From Microcoleus sp. CAWBG506 (lineage in GTDB: Bacteria; Cyanobacteriota; Cyanobacteriia; Cyanobacteriales; Microcoleaceae), in assembly GCA_020883125.1 (NCBI GenBank), contig JAHREW010000022.1, positions 1-47,981 on the forward strand: a DNA stretch of 47,981 nucleotides. Direction: 5' to 3'. The position numbers were made by a program, and so were the translations under genes. The notes under the pieces were generated by a model, which was not told the origin of the DNA, did no database searches, and saw only the letters and a list, made by a program, of their open reading frames with translations. Each line of letters starts with the position of its first letter. Within the stretch, counting starts at the first letter, position 1. Below, one piece after another: positions 8,960 to 18,419 of the stretch.

Positions 8960-9877
8960 TTACTTATCACCAATTGTTTGAATTAGGAATTTCTTCAATT
9001 CGGTATTTTCTTCTGATAACAGCCATTCCGATCGCCATTCGTTCGGGTGGATTTTCCCGTATTTTTCGGGTAAGGTGACACCGTGATAGGAATAAGTGCT
9101 GTATCCGTCAGCAAATTGAATGGCTGGCCCTCCTTCGGCGTGGAGACGGTGTTGGTTGTCCAAGGAGAGGATACGGGGGCGATCGCAAATAATACAAGTA
9201 TTTTTAAAAGGATAAATCCACCCACAGTTGGCAACTAGCAACTGAAATGATCTCCATTTAACTCGATCGCGATCGCCGTTTAATACTGAAATATAGAAGT
9301 CACTTAACACGCCGTGGCATATAGATGCAAAAAAATATTTATTAATGTCATGATATGGGTGTCTGGCAAACCTATCGAATTCTCGCCATCTTTCGTGCCA
9401 TGTATAAATTCCGGTGATTGGTCGGCTACGATAATCGATCGAACTTTCTAAGCTGCCAAATGCTGACCGCAGCAGCGCCTGAAAATAGTTAAATAATTGG
9501 TGATTTAGGAGTTGCTCTACAACGGTTTTTGGGAACCGAAATAAAAACATTTCCGATGGGCGTTTAGCCAAGTTTGTCACCATTTCGCTTGCGATATCAT
9601 TCCCTAAAACTGCGGTTATTTCCTGTTTAATTTCCCTCCAATATGGAGATTGTTTGCAGGCTTGAAAAATTGGGATAAAGATGCGATCGAAAGCAGCACA
9701 GGGGCGATCGCAGACAATAATCTGTGGCTCTTTATAGCCGAGGGCTGCATAGGCAAATCTTACTGATTGTGCTGCTTTTTCGCGGTCGATCGGCTCAGTG
9801 GAGAGTGCAATTTTCCGCCACTTTTCTTGATAAACTGGAATCAGGGCTGTTTGTTGCGGAGTCAGTTTTTCGATCAT
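8960..9877 (-). CDS. DUF6745-family protein of unknown function
   Basis: The start chosen is the ATG at 9877 (protein begins MIEKLTPQQTALIPVYQEKW), preceded by AGAGGA at good spacing. An in-frame upstream ATG at 9925 exists, but the 16 residues it adds are encoded by the end of the neighbouring IS element. The opening (plant-like phrase TPQQTALIPVYQEKWRKIALSTEPIDREKAA shortened here to its LTPQQ...EKW core) and the DGYSTYSYHGVTLPEKYG-like segment match what I recall of DUF6745 proteins, which are common in cyanobacteria and sometimes linked to leucine-rich repeats. No catalytic motif, membrane segment or signal peptide is visible. It follows the helicase on the same strand but with 188 bp between them, so a link with the defence pair is not established. 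Confidence 0.7.
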   Translation of the reverse strand: MIEKLTPQQTALIPVYQEKWRKIALSTEPIDREKAAQSVRFAYAALGYKEPQIIVCDRPCAAFDRIFIPIFQACKQSPYWREIKQEITAVLGNDIASEMVTNLAKRPSEMFLFRFPKTVVEQLLNHQLFNYFQALLRSAFGSLESSIDYRSRPITGIYTWHERWREFDRFARHPYHDINKYFFASICHGVLSDFYISVLNGDRDRVKWRSFQLLVANCGWIYPFKNTCIICDRPRILSLDNQHRLHAEGGPAIQFADGYSTYSYHGVTLPEKYGKIHPNEWRSEWLLSEENTELKKFLIQTIGDK

Positions 9878-9919
9878 GCTTTTCCTCTGTGCGATAGTTG
9901 GTATGCTGCACTTGATACT

Positions 9920-9941
9920 CCCCATGCCTAAATGCGAGGGG
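9920..9941 (-). other. Right-end hairpin of the IS605-type element, likely 3' end of the TnpB guide-RNA scaffold
   Basis: Read on the minus strand, CCCC, an AT-rich loop containing TTTAG, then GGGGAGTATCAAG. The tnpB stop codon (9928-9930) lies in the loop. In the IS605 family the guide RNA of TnpB is made from this end and the guide follows the element boundary. By that rule the guide would be copied from DNA just left of 9912, which is the start of the DUF6745 gene. The hairpin is seen; the RNA role is inferred from the family. Confidence 0.6.
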
Positions 9942-11196
9942 ATTCTTGAAGAGTCCAGAGTCGGATTTTCAAAGGCGCTATCAAATCGCCGCTACTGATT
10001 CCACCAAGATTTAATCCTAGTTTTACCACTACTTTTCTAATAATGTTCGCTGCGCCGTTGCAGTCCGCATTAATTTTTGTACCACTTGCTGAACGGTACA
10101 ATCCGCGAGTTACTCTTTTCCCTGATTCTTTCCACCCTTCAGTTTTTTCACCGAACTTAGGTAGCGAATCATTGTCGATAAAACTGGCTTTTGAAGTATA
10201 TGCTTCTTCAGTTTCAACAAACTTAATTCCATGTTTTTGGCACAACTGAGATATCCGCTCTTTCAATCTGCCCGTGGGAATTTGCACGAATTTTTGATTG
10301 GTCTTTTTGCCTATGTTTGCATTTTGCTTCTGGTCTTTATTCCATCCAAAAACTACTGTCCCTATTTGATTGTCCCGGCAGTGATTAACGACTATTCTTG
10401 CTGCCTTATTTACTGCGTCTCTGACTTGTCGATTCCTTTTCTCGGTAATTCGGGCTAATTGATTTGACCAGAAGCCTTGAGGTTGATTTTCTTTTAAGAC
10501 AGAGATGCGTTTGTTGTACCACTGGTTTAAAGACTTTAAGTGAAGTCCATCAATAATAAAAGAAGTTCCCACGTTGGATACTCCTGTTAACCAGTTGTTA
10601 ATTCCGTGGTCTAATCCCAGTACATTTCCTGGGTCAACACCGTAAGCTAATTCCTCTACTCGATATACAAATTCAGCGTAAAAACAGCGATTCCTGGGAA
10701 GAATCCGAATTTCAACCAATTTCTTGTAATCCAAATTTAATGGCATCGGCAGAAAGAACTCCCCCATTCCGAACCAAAGCTTGACTTTACTTCCTAATGG
10801 GAAGCGCAGCATTCCATTTTTTAATTTGACATCAGCCTTGGGGAATGTAACTAATTTAAGGGAATCTTTTCTGTATCCCGGCAGCCTTGGGCGTTGCGTT
10901 ACCGTTCCAGATGCAATTCCTTTCAACAGTCCAACGTATGAACTAAAAGATTCAGCAACGCTGGTTAGAGTTTGCTGTGCGACATGAGAGTACAGAGCCT
11001 GAAAGTGCAAGTTCGACTTGAACATTTTGTGAAAGTCGTATTTGCCAGGAACCTTCCTCGTCTTAAAATATAACTGCCGGCCGTAGTAAATGGCACAATT
11101 TGCCAATTTATTTGACTCACCGCACACAAATTCTAGAATCGCTTTTAGGTTAGCATCGGGACTAATTAAGTTTTGTTGGCAGTCGTAATTAGACAT
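9928..11196 (-). CDS. tnpB: TnpB, IS605 OrfB-type RNA-guided nuclease (zinc-finger-less cyanobacterial form)
   Basis: 422-aa TnpB from the ATG at 11196, which overlaps the tnpA stop (ATGTCTAA). A longer reading frame to 11259 exists but its first 21 residues are tnpA in another frame. The RuvC-like core shows LGLDHG with Asp196 (RuvC-I) and NADCNGAANI with Asp378 (RuvC-III). Two features are unusual compared with typical TnpB. The RuvC-II glutamate is not at its standard place (VVFGWN, Gly284), with Glu residues instead in the VETEEAYTSK segment near 325-328. The CxxC...CxxC zinc finger between RuvC-II and III is absent. Both traits are, as I recall, shared by a cyanobacterial TnpB subgroup, so they do not by themselves mean inactivity. 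The reading frame is intact although its partner tnpA is broken. Confidence 0.88.
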   Translation of the reverse strand: MSNYDCQQNLISPDANLKAILEFVCGESNKLANCAIYYGRQLYFKTRKVPGKYDFHKMFKSNLHFQALYSHVAQQTLTSVAESFSSYVGLLKGIASGTVTQRPRLPGYRKDSLKLVTFPKADVKLKNGMLRFPLGSKVKLWFGMGEFFLPMPLNLDYKKLVEIRILPRNRCFYAEFVYRVEELAYGVDPGNVLGLDHGINNWLTGVSNVGTSFIIDGLHLKSLNQWYNKRISVLKENQPQGFWSNQLARITEKRNRQVRDAVNKAARIVVNHCRDNQIGTVVFGWNKDQKQNANIGKKTNQKFVQIPTGRLKERISQLCQKHGIKFVETEEAYTSKASFIDNDSLPKFGEKTEGWKESGKRVTRGLYRSASGTKINADCNGAANIIRKVVVKLGLNLGGISSGDLIAPLKIRLWTLQESPRI

Positions 11197-11587
11197 TTTT
11201 TTGATTTTCAATATACTGCTTGACAACAGACAGTGGCGCACCCCCAACCGTGGCGACAAAATAACTATTTGTCCACAGAGTTGGGAGCCGACTTTTCAAC
11301 CAAGGAAATTCCTGTCTTAGTAGTCGAGATGAACGCCCCTTCAGATATCTAATTAATTTGGAAATCCCTAATTGTGGGTCTACTCCTACCAGAACGTGGA
11401 CGTGATCTGGCATAACTTCCATCTCTAGTAACTAGGCATTAAATTCGATACAGACTTCCTGCAAAATTTATTTGAGGCAAACATCTACACCGTGAATCAA
11501 TACCGCTCTGCGATATTTCGGACACCAAACAATATGGTAATTGCAGGAGTAAGTTACGTGGGTGTTGGATTTGAGTTTTACTTTCAT
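11189..11587 (-). pseudogene. tnpA: IS200-type Y1 transposase tnpA, inactivated by two in-frame stop codons
   Basis: Reading from the ATG at 11587 gives a single continuous frame of 133 codons that matches the whole of IS200/IS605 TnpA except for a TAA at codon 40 (11468-11470) and a TAG at codon 52 (11432-11434). The N-terminal part reads MKVKLKSNTHVTYSCNYH and WCPKYRRAVL. After the stops it continues with the HUH motif MPDHVHVLV (His62 and His64) and the catalytic tyrosine Tyr125 in VVKQYIENQ. No frameshift is needed. Simple base changes (for example GAA to TAA and CAA or CAG to TAG) would explain both stops. The open 77-codon remnant 11189-11422 still holds both catalytic motifs but lacks the N-terminal half of the fold, so activity is unlikely. 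Confidence 0.9.
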
Positions 11588-12053
11588 ATTTACAGTATAC
11601 ACGGCTTAGTCTGTATATTGTGTTTCGAGGTGTCAAGAAATATTGAAGGCGGTTGAAACCGCTGCCGACAGGGACCCATGTCTGAAGCCAGGGGCTTGCG
11701 TCTCGCTCTTTGGTCAACGAGAGAATGTTCTTGAGAGGATTCTGAGTTCTGAACACCGTTGACAGTCATATTTTTATCTTCCTGTTTGCTCAACAACCTT
11801 TTTCTGGCTAATTTAATATCTCTATGTTGATGATAGGTATAACTTTTAGTCTCCATTCTAATCAATTTACTCCTCGGTTGCTGTCCCAAAGCCGATCGAA
11901 CAAAGGGCGATCGCACCCAACCAAGCCCAGCCGCTACCCCCAAGTGAGGCAATCCCCCGCAACCCCCGCTTCTGGACGCGGTACAATTAGTGCAATCATA
12001 CTTACGCTTATATTGAAAAAGCTAAACACAACGCCACAGGAGACAACAGACGC
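11588..12053. other. Intergenic: IS left flank and dnaK leader
   Basis: 466 bp without a convincing gene. The left half (about 11590-11760) is the putative IS left end with a GC-rich hairpin-prone stretch. The right half leads into dnaK; AGGAGA at about 12039 lies 10-12 nt before the dnaK ATG and is a plausible, slightly distant ribosome binding site. Reading frames across this interval look like non-coding sequence. Confidence 0.6.
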
Positions 12054-14156
12054 ATGGGTAAAGTAGTTGGCATTGACCTCGGAACAACAAACTCAGTAGT
12101 AGCCGTCATGGAAGGCGGCAAACCGGTTGTGATTGCCAATGCAGAAGGGATGCGGACAACTCCCTCGGTAGTTGCTTTCACCAAGGAAGGAGAACGGCTT
12201 GTCGGACAGATGGCAAGACGCCAAACAGTTTTGAATCCCCAAAACACCTTTTACGCAGTCAAACGGTACATCGGACGCAAATACACAGAACTGACTCCAG
12301 AAGCCAAGCGCGTCCCTTACACAACTCGCCGCGACGACAACGGGAACATCAAAATCAAGTGTCCCCGGATGAAAAAAGATTTCGCCCCAGAGGAAATTTC
12401 GGCGATGGTATTGCGGAAGTTGGCCGATGAAGCCAGCCGCTATCTCGGACAAGAGGTAACGGGCGCTGTAATTACTGTTCCTGCTTATTTCAACGACTCC
12501 CAGCGACAGGCGACACGAGATGCGGGACGAATTGCCGGACTTGATGTCAAACGGATTTTAAATGAGCCCACAGCGGCTTCTTTGGCTTACGGTTTGGAAA
12601 GGCGAGAAAGTCAAACTATTTTAGTGTTTGATTTGGGAGGTGGCACTTTTGATGTGTCGATTTTAGATGTCGGAGATGGAGTATTTGAAGTTAAAGCAAC
12701 TAGCGGCGATACTCAATTGGGAGGCAATGATTTTGACTCCAAAATAGTCGATTGGTTGGCCGAACAATTCTTAGAAAAAGAAGGAATTGATTTGCGAAAA
12801 AATCGCCAAGCTTTGCAGCGCTTAATTGAAGCATCGGAAAAAGCTAAGATTGAGCTGTCGGGAGTTGGCGTGACGGAGATTAATTTGCCTTTTATTGATG
12901 CCAATGAAGATGGCCCTTTGCATCTGGAAACACGACTGACTCGCGGTCAATTTGAGGGGCTGTGTAGCGATTTGGTGCAGCGACTGCGCCGTCCGGTAAA
13001 ACAAGCTTTGGCTGATGCCAATTTGAGCCCTTCTCGCATTGATGAAGTTGTGTTAGTTGGTGGTTCGACTCGCATTCCCTTGGTTCAGCAAGTTGTTCGC
13101 AGTTTGATTGATAAAGAACCAAATCAAAATGTCAATCCCGATGAAGTGGTGGCCGTGGGTGCGGCAATTCAGGCAGGAATTTTGGGCGGCGATGTCCGGG
13201 ATGTGCTGCTGTTGGATGTCACTCCCCTGTCCCTGGGCTTGGAAACCATCGGCGGGGTGATGAAAAAATTGATTCCTCGCAATACTACTATTCCAGTCAG
13301 GCGATCGGATATTTTTTCCACTGCTGAAAACAACCAAACTGTGGTGGAAATTCACATCATCCAAGGCGAACGGGAATTAGGCCGGGATAATAAGTCTTTG
13401 GGACGGTTTAAACTAACGGGAGTTCCACCGGCACCGCGAGGGATTCCGCAGATACAAGTAGCTTTTGATATTGATGCTAACGGGATGCTGTTGGTGACAG
13501 CTTTGGACAAAACTACTGGTCGGGAACAAAGTATTACTGTGCAAGGTGCTTCGACGCTTTCTCAGCAGGAAGTGAATCAAATGATTCGCGATGCTGAACA
13601 GTTTGCTCAAGCTGATAAGTTGCAGCGGGAAAGGGTGGAAAAACGCAATCGCGCTGAGGCTTTAGCTTATCAGGCGGAGCGACAGTTGCGGGAAGTTGCG
13701 CTCGATCGCGGAATGCAGTTTGCTCAAAGAAGTCGCCAGCGAATTGAAACTTTAATTCGGGAATTGCGAGACAGTCTGGAACGCAATGATGAGCGCGGAG
13801 TGGACCAAGTTGGTTCGGATTTGCAGGATGCTCTTTATGATTTGAGCCGGGAAGTTTCAGCTTTTGCTAATGATGATGACGATGATGATTTCTTTGAGTC
13901 GGTGAAGCGTACTTTTACGGGTGATAGTAGCAAGCGACGCAGCGATGACAACAGCTATTATCAGAATGCTAAGCCCTATCGGCGATCGACTGTCGATCCA
14001 ATTCCCGATCGCCCCTACGACCGACCCTACGATCGACCCTACGACCAACCCTACGACCGCGATCGAATGGGCGATCGTAGAAGTAATGCTAATCGCCCAA
14101 CTCGCCCTTATCAAAATCAAAGTGACGATTGGGATGATGACGACGATTGGCTGTAA
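12054..14156 (+). CDS. dnaK: Hsp70 chaperone DnaK (cyanobacterial type with long acidic tail, DnaK3-like)
   Basis: 700-aa Hsp70 that binds and releases unfolded segments in an ATP-driven cycle with DnaJ and GrpE. The nucleotide-binding domain (about 1-385) begins [17 protein letters not shown] and contains [12 protein letters not shown] and the [10 protein letters not shown] phosphate-loop motif. The substrate-binding domain follows, with [10 protein letters not shown] at the linker, then a helical lid. From about residue 605 the tail is disordered: [10 protein letters not shown], a stretch of RPYD repeats ([16 protein letters not shown]) coded by a 12-bp tandem repeat around 14008-14055, and an acidic WDDDDDWL end. 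This tail differs from the EEVD-like ends elsewhere and resembles what I recall of DnaK3 of Synechococcus; the paralogue number is an inference. dnaJ follows 124 bp downstream, on the same strand. Confidence 0.95.
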   Translation: MGKVVGIDLGTTNSVVAVMEGGKPVVIANAEGMRTTPSVVAFTKEGERLVGQMARRQTVLNPQNTFYAVKRYIGRKYTELTPEAKRVPYTTRRDDNGNIKIKCPRMKKDFAPEEISAMVLRKLADEASRYLGQEVTGAVITVPAYFNDSQRQATRDAGRIAGLDVKRILNEPTAASLAYGLERRESQTILVFDLGGGTFDVSILDVGDGVFEVKATSGDTQLGGNDFDSKIVDWLAEQFLEKEGIDLRKNRQALQRLIEASEKAKIELSGVGVTEINLPFIDANEDGPLHLETRLTRGQFEGLCSDLVQRLRRPVKQALADANLSPSRIDEVVLVGGSTRIPLVQQVVRSLIDKEPNQNVNPDEVVAVGAAIQAGILGGDVRDVLLLDVTPLSLGLETIGGVMKKLIPRNTTIPVRRSDIFSTAENNQTVVEIHIIQGERELGRDNKSLGRFKLTGVPPAPRGIPQIQVAFDIDANGMLLVTALDKTTGREQSITVQGASTLSQQEVNQMIRDAEQFAQADKLQRERVEKRNRAEALAYQAERQLREVALDRGMQFAQRSRQRIETLIRELRDSLERNDERGVDQVGSDLQDALYDLSREVSAFANDDDDDDFFESVKRTFTGDSSKRRSDDNSYYQNAKPYRRSTVDPIPDRPYDRPYDRPYDQPYDRDRMGDRRSNANRPTRPYQNQSDDWDDDDDWL

Positions 14157-14280
14157 TTAGTGGTTAGTCATTAGTCCCTAGTCATTAGTCCCTAGTTTGA
14201 AGCAGGGAAGCAGGATGACTAATGACTAATGACTAATAATTAATAACTAATGACTAATAACTAATGACTAATGACTAACT
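14157..14280. repeat. Short tandem heptamer-type repeat (CTAATGA/TAGTCAT) between dnaK and dnaJ
   Basis: The gap is almost entirely the AT-rich words TAGTCATTAGTC and GACTAATGACTAAT and variants in both orientations, a class of short tandemly repeated sequence common in filamentous cyanobacteria. The two orientations can pair to form a stem around 14160-14280. It ends directly at the dnaJ ATG, leaving no ordinary ribosome binding site. Confidence 0.85.
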
Positions 14281-15342
14281 ATGCAGAACTTTCGCAATTA
14301 CTATCAAATTCTGGGAGTACCCAGAGATGCTTCCGCCGATGAAATCAAAAAAGCCTATCGACGGCTGGCGAGACAGTTACACCCTGACGTCAATCCAGGG
14401 GACAAATCTGCTGAAGATAGGTTTAAGGATATTAATGAAGCCTATGATATTCTTTCAGATATCGATAAGCGCGCTCAATACGACCAGTTTAGTAAATTTT
14501 GGAAGCAAAAAGGCTTTCAAAGCAAACAAGGCGTGCGAATTCCCAATTTTTCAACTTGGGGAAACAGTAAAGCTAGCAGCAGAAAAACTGCGGATAATGT
14601 CGATTTTAGCGACTACTCAGATTTTAATAAATTTTTCGACCAAGTGCTCGGAAGACGGCGGGAAGTGAGGATGGGCACAGCCAATGATGCACAGCGAGTT
14701 AGTTCCCCGGAACCGTGGAGTACGGCTTCTAAGAAAACGAGTTATGTGGCTAATTCTAGGGAACCTAGAATAGATATGGAGGAGCGGGAAATTAGAAGGG
14801 AAGTTAGAGAAACAGTAGAGCGAGAAATTAGAAGAGATATTGAGGCCACGCTGACTTTGAGTTTGGAAAAAGCCTATGCTGGAGGCCTAGAGCGAATTCC
14901 TTTGGAAGACAGGCGGACAATCGAAGTAAATCTGCCTGCTGCTATGGTATCTGGCCAGCGAATTCGATTGCGAAATCAAGGCATTGGCGGCGGGGACTTG
15001 TATTTGAAAATTACGATTTCTCCCCATCCATTCTTTCGCTTAGAAATGTCGGATATTTGCTGCGAATTGCCACTGACTCCTAGCGAAGCAGTGCTGGGTG
15101 GAGAGGTGGAAGTACCCACGCTCGATGGTAGGGTAAAAATGAAATTACCTGCGGGAGTTCCGTCTGGGAAGCGGTTGCGGCTGGCTGGTAAGGGCTATCC
15201 AACGGGAAATGGCGATCGGGGCGATCAATTGGTAGAAATCTTGGTATTAATTCCCAAGGAAATTAGTGATGAAGAACGAGAATTGTACCAGAAATTGCGA
15301 GAGGTTGAGTCTTTTAAACCACGCCAGGATTTTTCTGTATAA
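14281..15342 (+). CDS. dnaJ: DnaJ-like co-chaperone (class B, no zinc finger)
   Basis: 353-aa J-domain protein that stimulates DnaK ATPase. The J domain occupies residues 1-70 with the HPD triad at 34-36 ([14 protein letters not shown]). A linker of about 100 residues, rich in charged Arg/Glu motifs ([19 protein letters not shown]), replaces the Gly/Phe and zinc-finger parts. The C-terminal two beta-sandwich substrate domains (about 185-340) contain [20 protein letters not shown] and [18 protein letters not shown] segments, as in CbpA/DnaJ class B. Position right after dnaK supports partnership. The ATG follows the tandem repeat without a visible Shine-Dalgarno sequence. Confidence 0.93.
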   Translation: MQNFRNYYQILGVPRDASADEIKKAYRRLARQLHPDVNPGDKSAEDRFKDINEAYDILSDIDKRAQYDQFSKFWKQKGFQSKQGVRIPNFSTWGNSKASSRKTADNVDFSDYSDFNKFFDQVLGRRREVRMGTANDAQRVSSPEPWSTASKKTSYVANSREPRIDMEEREIRREVRETVEREIRRDIEATLTLSLEKAYAGGLERIPLEDRRTIEVNLPAAMVSGQRIRLRNQGIGGGDLYLKITISPHPFFRLEMSDICCELPLTPSEAVLGGEVEVPTLDGRVKMKLPAGVPSGKRLRLAGKGYPTGNGDRGDQLVEILVLIPKEISDEERELYQKLREVESFKPRQDFSV

Positions 15343-15642
15343 TAGAGTTAATGATTAATTGCTAATTACTAATAGCAATCTACTTATACCAATTTTTTAT
15401 GAGGCCCCGTAGAATTCCGATCTCCCTGGCGCCCCCTGGTGGGAGGGGGGGACAAGATTCCAATCAAAGTCCCCCTTGCTTTCGGGGGATGCGAGGGGGA
15501 TCGAGATATGTGCAACTTCACATTAAATTGGTATTACCCATTACCCAAATAACATAGGTGAAATTACTGTTGTAATTATTGCTGAAATAGCTAATAATTT
15601 ACAGCAAGGTAATCTTTTCACAATCTGGATCATTCGGCCGCA
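15343..15642. other. Intergenic with a 152-bp inverted-repeat element (15385-15536)
   Basis: The 300 bp after dnaJ hold no gene. The segment 15385-15536 has inverted ends: TATACCAATTT at the left and AAATTGGTATTA at the right, with TATGA/TCACAT next to them. Its middle is CCCCCTGG and GGGGGA-rich. This looks like a small non-autonomous mobile repeat. A TAATTG-rich AT tract and a possible leader for the GTPase follow. Confidence 0.6.
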
Positions 15643-18114
15643 ATGACTCAAAATTCGCCTCAATGCCAAAATCTACAAGAACACGTAGAGTCTTTATTGC
15701 AACTGCTGCGTCAAGAATCGTCTTTGCGACAACAAGATATTACAGCCGTGCAAGCTTCTTTGAAAAAAGCAATTGCTCCCGAATTTGAAATTGTGTTTGC
15801 CGGTGCTTTCAGTGCGGGAAAATCGATGCTGATCAATGCTTTGTTAGAGCGGGAATTGCTCTACAGCGCGGAAGGACACGCGACTGGTACTGAGTGCTAC
15901 ATCGCCTTTGCTGAGCCTGAAAAAGAGCGAGTTGTTCTCACGTTTTTGAGCGAAGTTGAAATTCGAGAACAAGCACATACTCTTTGCGAAAAGTTAGGTT
16001 TAACTACTGAACTTAATATTAATCAAACAGATGTAGTACCACTTTTGTCTCAGGGTTGTAAAATAATTATTGAAAAAGAAGGTGGCGAAAATAAATCGGA
16101 ATTAGCCAAACAAGCTAAGGCGTTGATGCTGCTGTTAGAAGGTTTTGAGGCAAATCGCGATCGCATCCACACTCTCGAAAACGCCACCTACTCGATGGAA
16201 CAGTTTAATTTCTCTAATCTCAAGGAAGCTGCTAGCTATGCCCGTCGGGGTAGCAACAGTGCGGTGCTCAAGCGCGTCGAATATTATTGTTACCATCCCC
16301 TGCTACAAGATGGCAATATTATTATCGATACGCCGGGAATTGATGCGCCTGTACAACGAGATGCCGACCTGACTTACGATAAGATTGAAAGCCCGGATAC
16401 TTCGGCGGTTGTCTGCGTTTTGAAAGCGGCTTCGTCTGGGGAAATGACGACGGAAGAAACTCAGTTGATGGAAAAGACGCGGGGAAATCCGGGAATTCGC
16501 GATCGGCTTTTTTACATTTTCAACCGCATCGACGAAACTTGGTACAACACCCAACTGCGACAGCGCTTAGAAAATCTGATTAATTCCGACTTTCGTGATA
16601 CTGCGAGAGTTTACAAAACTAGCGGATTGCTGGGATTTTACGGCAGTTTGATTAAAAATACCACAGGGCGCGATCGCTTTGGTTTAGATACAATATTTGT
16701 CACAAGTCAAGGGCGGGTTGATGTAGATAGTAAGTTAGATTTAAAGTTTATCGGGAAAACCCGCCCGTACAATATGGAAAATGGCAGCGAGAATAGCGAA
16801 GAAACTCCGCAATTTATCAGTGAATTCAACCGCTACTGTGCCAACTCCGGCAAACTATCTCCCAGCAAATTTCGGATTTCAGTTAACAGCTACGAAACGC
16901 CAAATGAAAACTACGTGCGGATTCTGGCGGAACAAGGAAAACCGTTAATCGAGCAATTAATTCAAGATAGCGGCATCGAAGATTTTCGCACAGCCATTAC
17001 CCGCTACCTCACCGAAGAAAAACGCCCGCAACTGTTCAAAAATCTCGCCGACGATTTAGAAGACTTGTGCATTCAACTGCGGAAACACTACCAAACAATT
17101 CAGCGGAATTTGGACAGCCAGCCCCGCGAAATTGAGGCGATGAAAGCACAGGAACTTTTGCGGTTAAATCAAGAATTGCAGCAAGTTGGACAGGATTTTC
17201 GGGAACATATCGCCACAGAAATCAATGAAATGATTATGAATAAATGCGATGTTTTTGATAACGACTTTCGCCAACTGCAATCTCGGATGATTCGGCGCTT
17301 AGATGAATTGCTAGATAGCTTTTCGGTTGAAGCAGCTTACGGGCGTACTGTGCTGACTCATCCCCGCAATGCTACAGCGCCTTTAATTGCGGTTTTAGTT
17401 GAGGCACTTTACTATTTAGCAAATCAGTTAGAAGATATTTTAGTAGAGGCTACGGCTTCATTAGTTGCTAATTTCTTCCAGTATTTGAAAGACAGCGTTC
17501 GCAAGTCTGAATACTATCGATTACTTTATCGATTGTTGGGGAATGATGGGGGAATTGAACAGCAGTTAGATGAGTTGTCAAAGCGGGTTTCTGATGCTTT
17601 GGTAAATGCGGCGGGCGTTGAGTGCGATCGCTATGTACGAGAAAGTCCCCGTTTTTACGATGAAGATACGTTTTCGATTTATCAATTCCGGCAAACATTG
17701 CAGCAAACTTCTCAAGGTTACGACTGCGAAAATATGGTAGATGCCCAACCAGCAATTCGGCAATTATTGCGACTGGATTTCGAGCCGAAAGTGTCGCAAA
17801 CAATTCGCAAAACCTTCCGCCAAACTGTTAATAAGACGTTGAAAGATCATTTGTTGCCGATGGCCCAAAAGCAAGCCGATGAGATTTTGCAGAAATATAG
17901 TCAAGCCCGCGATTATGTGGAGCAAACTTTGGCCCAGGAGGCGGAGGAGAAAATCGCTAGGAACCAGCGGCTGCAAGCGGAGAATGACGAAAAGATCGAA
18001 AAGTACGATCGGGCGGTTTCTGGGATTAATAGCTGTTTGCAGGCGATGAAGTTGCACGAAAGTTTGTTACCTGCGATCGGACAAAATGATAGCGTTTCTG
18101 TGGATGGTGAATGA
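15643..18114 (+). CDS. Dynamin-family GTPase (bacterial dynamin-like protein)
   Basis: 823-aa large GTPase, probably membrane-associated, of the bacterial dynamin-like group, which remodels or fuses membranes. GTPase motifs are G1 GAFSAGKS (54-61), a Thr in HATGTECY as G2 (about 78-82), G3 DTPG (229-232) and G4 NRID (294-297). The following 500 residues are helical with long coiled-coil-like stretches; a hydrophobic segment around 580-610 (PLIAVLVEALYYLANQL) may be a membrane-contacting paddle or transmembrane hairpin. Cyanobacterial relatives include the BDLP of Nostoc punctiforme. The gene stands alone on its strand between dnaJ and a small unknown gene; no dynamin partner is adjacent, although paired BDLPs are common in other bacteria. 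Confidence 0.88.
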   Translation: MTQNSPQCQNLQEHVESLLQLLRQESSLRQQDITAVQASLKKAIAPEFEIVFAGAFSAGKSMLINALLERELLYSAEGHATGTECYIAFAEPEKERVVLTFLSEVEIREQAHTLCEKLGLTTELNINQTDVVPLLSQGCKIIIEKEGGENKSELAKQAKALMLLLEGFEANRDRIHTLENATYSMEQFNFSNLKEAASYARRGSNSAVLKRVEYYCYHPLLQDGNIIIDTPGIDAPVQRDADLTYDKIESPDTSAVVCVLKAASSGEMTTEETQLMEKTRGNPGIRDRLFYIFNRIDETWYNTQLRQRLENLINSDFRDTARVYKTSGLLGFYGSLIKNTTGRDRFGLDTIFVTSQGRVDVDSKLDLKFIGKTRPYNMENGSENSEETPQFISEFNRYCANSGKLSPSKFRISVNSYETPNENYVRILAEQGKPLIEQLIQDSGIEDFRTAITRYLTEEKRPQLFKNLADDLEDLCIQLRKHYQTIQRNLDSQPREIEAMKAQELLRLNQELQQVGQDFREHIATEINEMIMNKCDVFDNDFRQLQSRMIRRLDELLDSFSVEAAYGRTVLTHPRNATAPLIAVLVEALYYLANQLEDILVEATASLVANFFQYLKDSVRKSEYYRLLYRLLGNDGGIEQQLDELSKRVSDALVNAAGVECDRYVRESPRFYDEDTFSIYQFRQTLQQTSQGYDCENMVDAQPAIRQLLRLDFEPKVSQTIRKTFRQTVNKTLKDHLLPMAQKQADEILQKYSQARDYVEQTLAQEAEEKIARNQRLQAENDEKIEKYDRAVSGINSCLQAMKLHESLLPAIGQNDSVSVDGE

Positions 18115-18200
18115 TTGCAATTTTGGCGATCGGAAATCGCCCGGTTTCTTTATTGTGTTTATTGTGCTATAATGGCAACCAAATAGCGATCGCCAATCCT

Positions 18201-18404
18201 ATGAACATTCGCCAAAAACTTCTAACAATAATCGAACAACTTCCAGAGGATAAGTTAGCAACACTTCTGAACCTAGCCCTATTCTTGAAAAGTGGGAAAG
18301 AATCTGTTCAACCGATGCTTGTATCCCAAGCTTATCAAGATTGGTTGAGTGCTGAAAATGACATTTTTGACGAAATATTTGCCGATGAACTTACAGCGCG
18401 GTGA
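18201..18404 (+). CDS. Small protein of unknown function (67 aa)
   Basis: I do not recognise a family with confidence. The start is the ATG at 18201 (MNIRQKLLTIIEQLPEDKLA); an upstream in-frame start at 18111 would add 30 residues that look like intergenic sequence and would begin inside the GTPase stop region. The N-terminal helix with LPEDKLATLLNLALFL resembles small DUF2281-type antitoxins, and the acidic C-terminal tail (ENDIFDEIFADEL) would fit, but no toxin gene follows. A 120-bp palindromic element starts 16 nt after its stop. Confidence 0.55.
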   Translation: MNIRQKLLTIIEQLPEDKLATLLNLALFLKSGKESVQPMLVSQAYQDWLSAENDIFDEIFADELTAR

Positions 18405-18419
18405 TGTAGCGATTGAAAT

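Larger units (their letters stand above)
9911..11710 (-). mobile_element. IS200/IS605-family insertion sequence with broken tnpA and open tnpB
   Basis: The element carries tnpA (Y1 HUH transposase) and tnpB on the minus strand, overlapping by 8 nt, the usual IS605 order. The right end is an imperfect hairpin at 9920-9941 (CCCC...GGGG on the minus strand with a TTTAG loop) that overlaps the tnpB stop codon and is followed by TCAA at about 9912-9915. The left end lies beyond 11587; a GC-rich hairpin-forming stretch at about 11650-11705 may belong to it, but the exact boundary cannot be set here. IS200/IS605 elements make no target duplication, so none is expected. Confidence 0.8.

Noticed and set aside
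1636..9877. Complete DISARM locus
   Set aside because: Only a methylase and a helicase/PLD fusion are present; DrmA and DrmB are missing, and DUF6745 is not a DISARM part.
11590..11952. Minus-strand 120-codon frame upstream of tnpA
   Set aside because: It spans the IS left flank and has no domain or composition support; looks like non-coding sequence.
12093..13610. Several minus-strand frames inside dnaK
   Set aside because: Antisense shadows; dnaK is intact.
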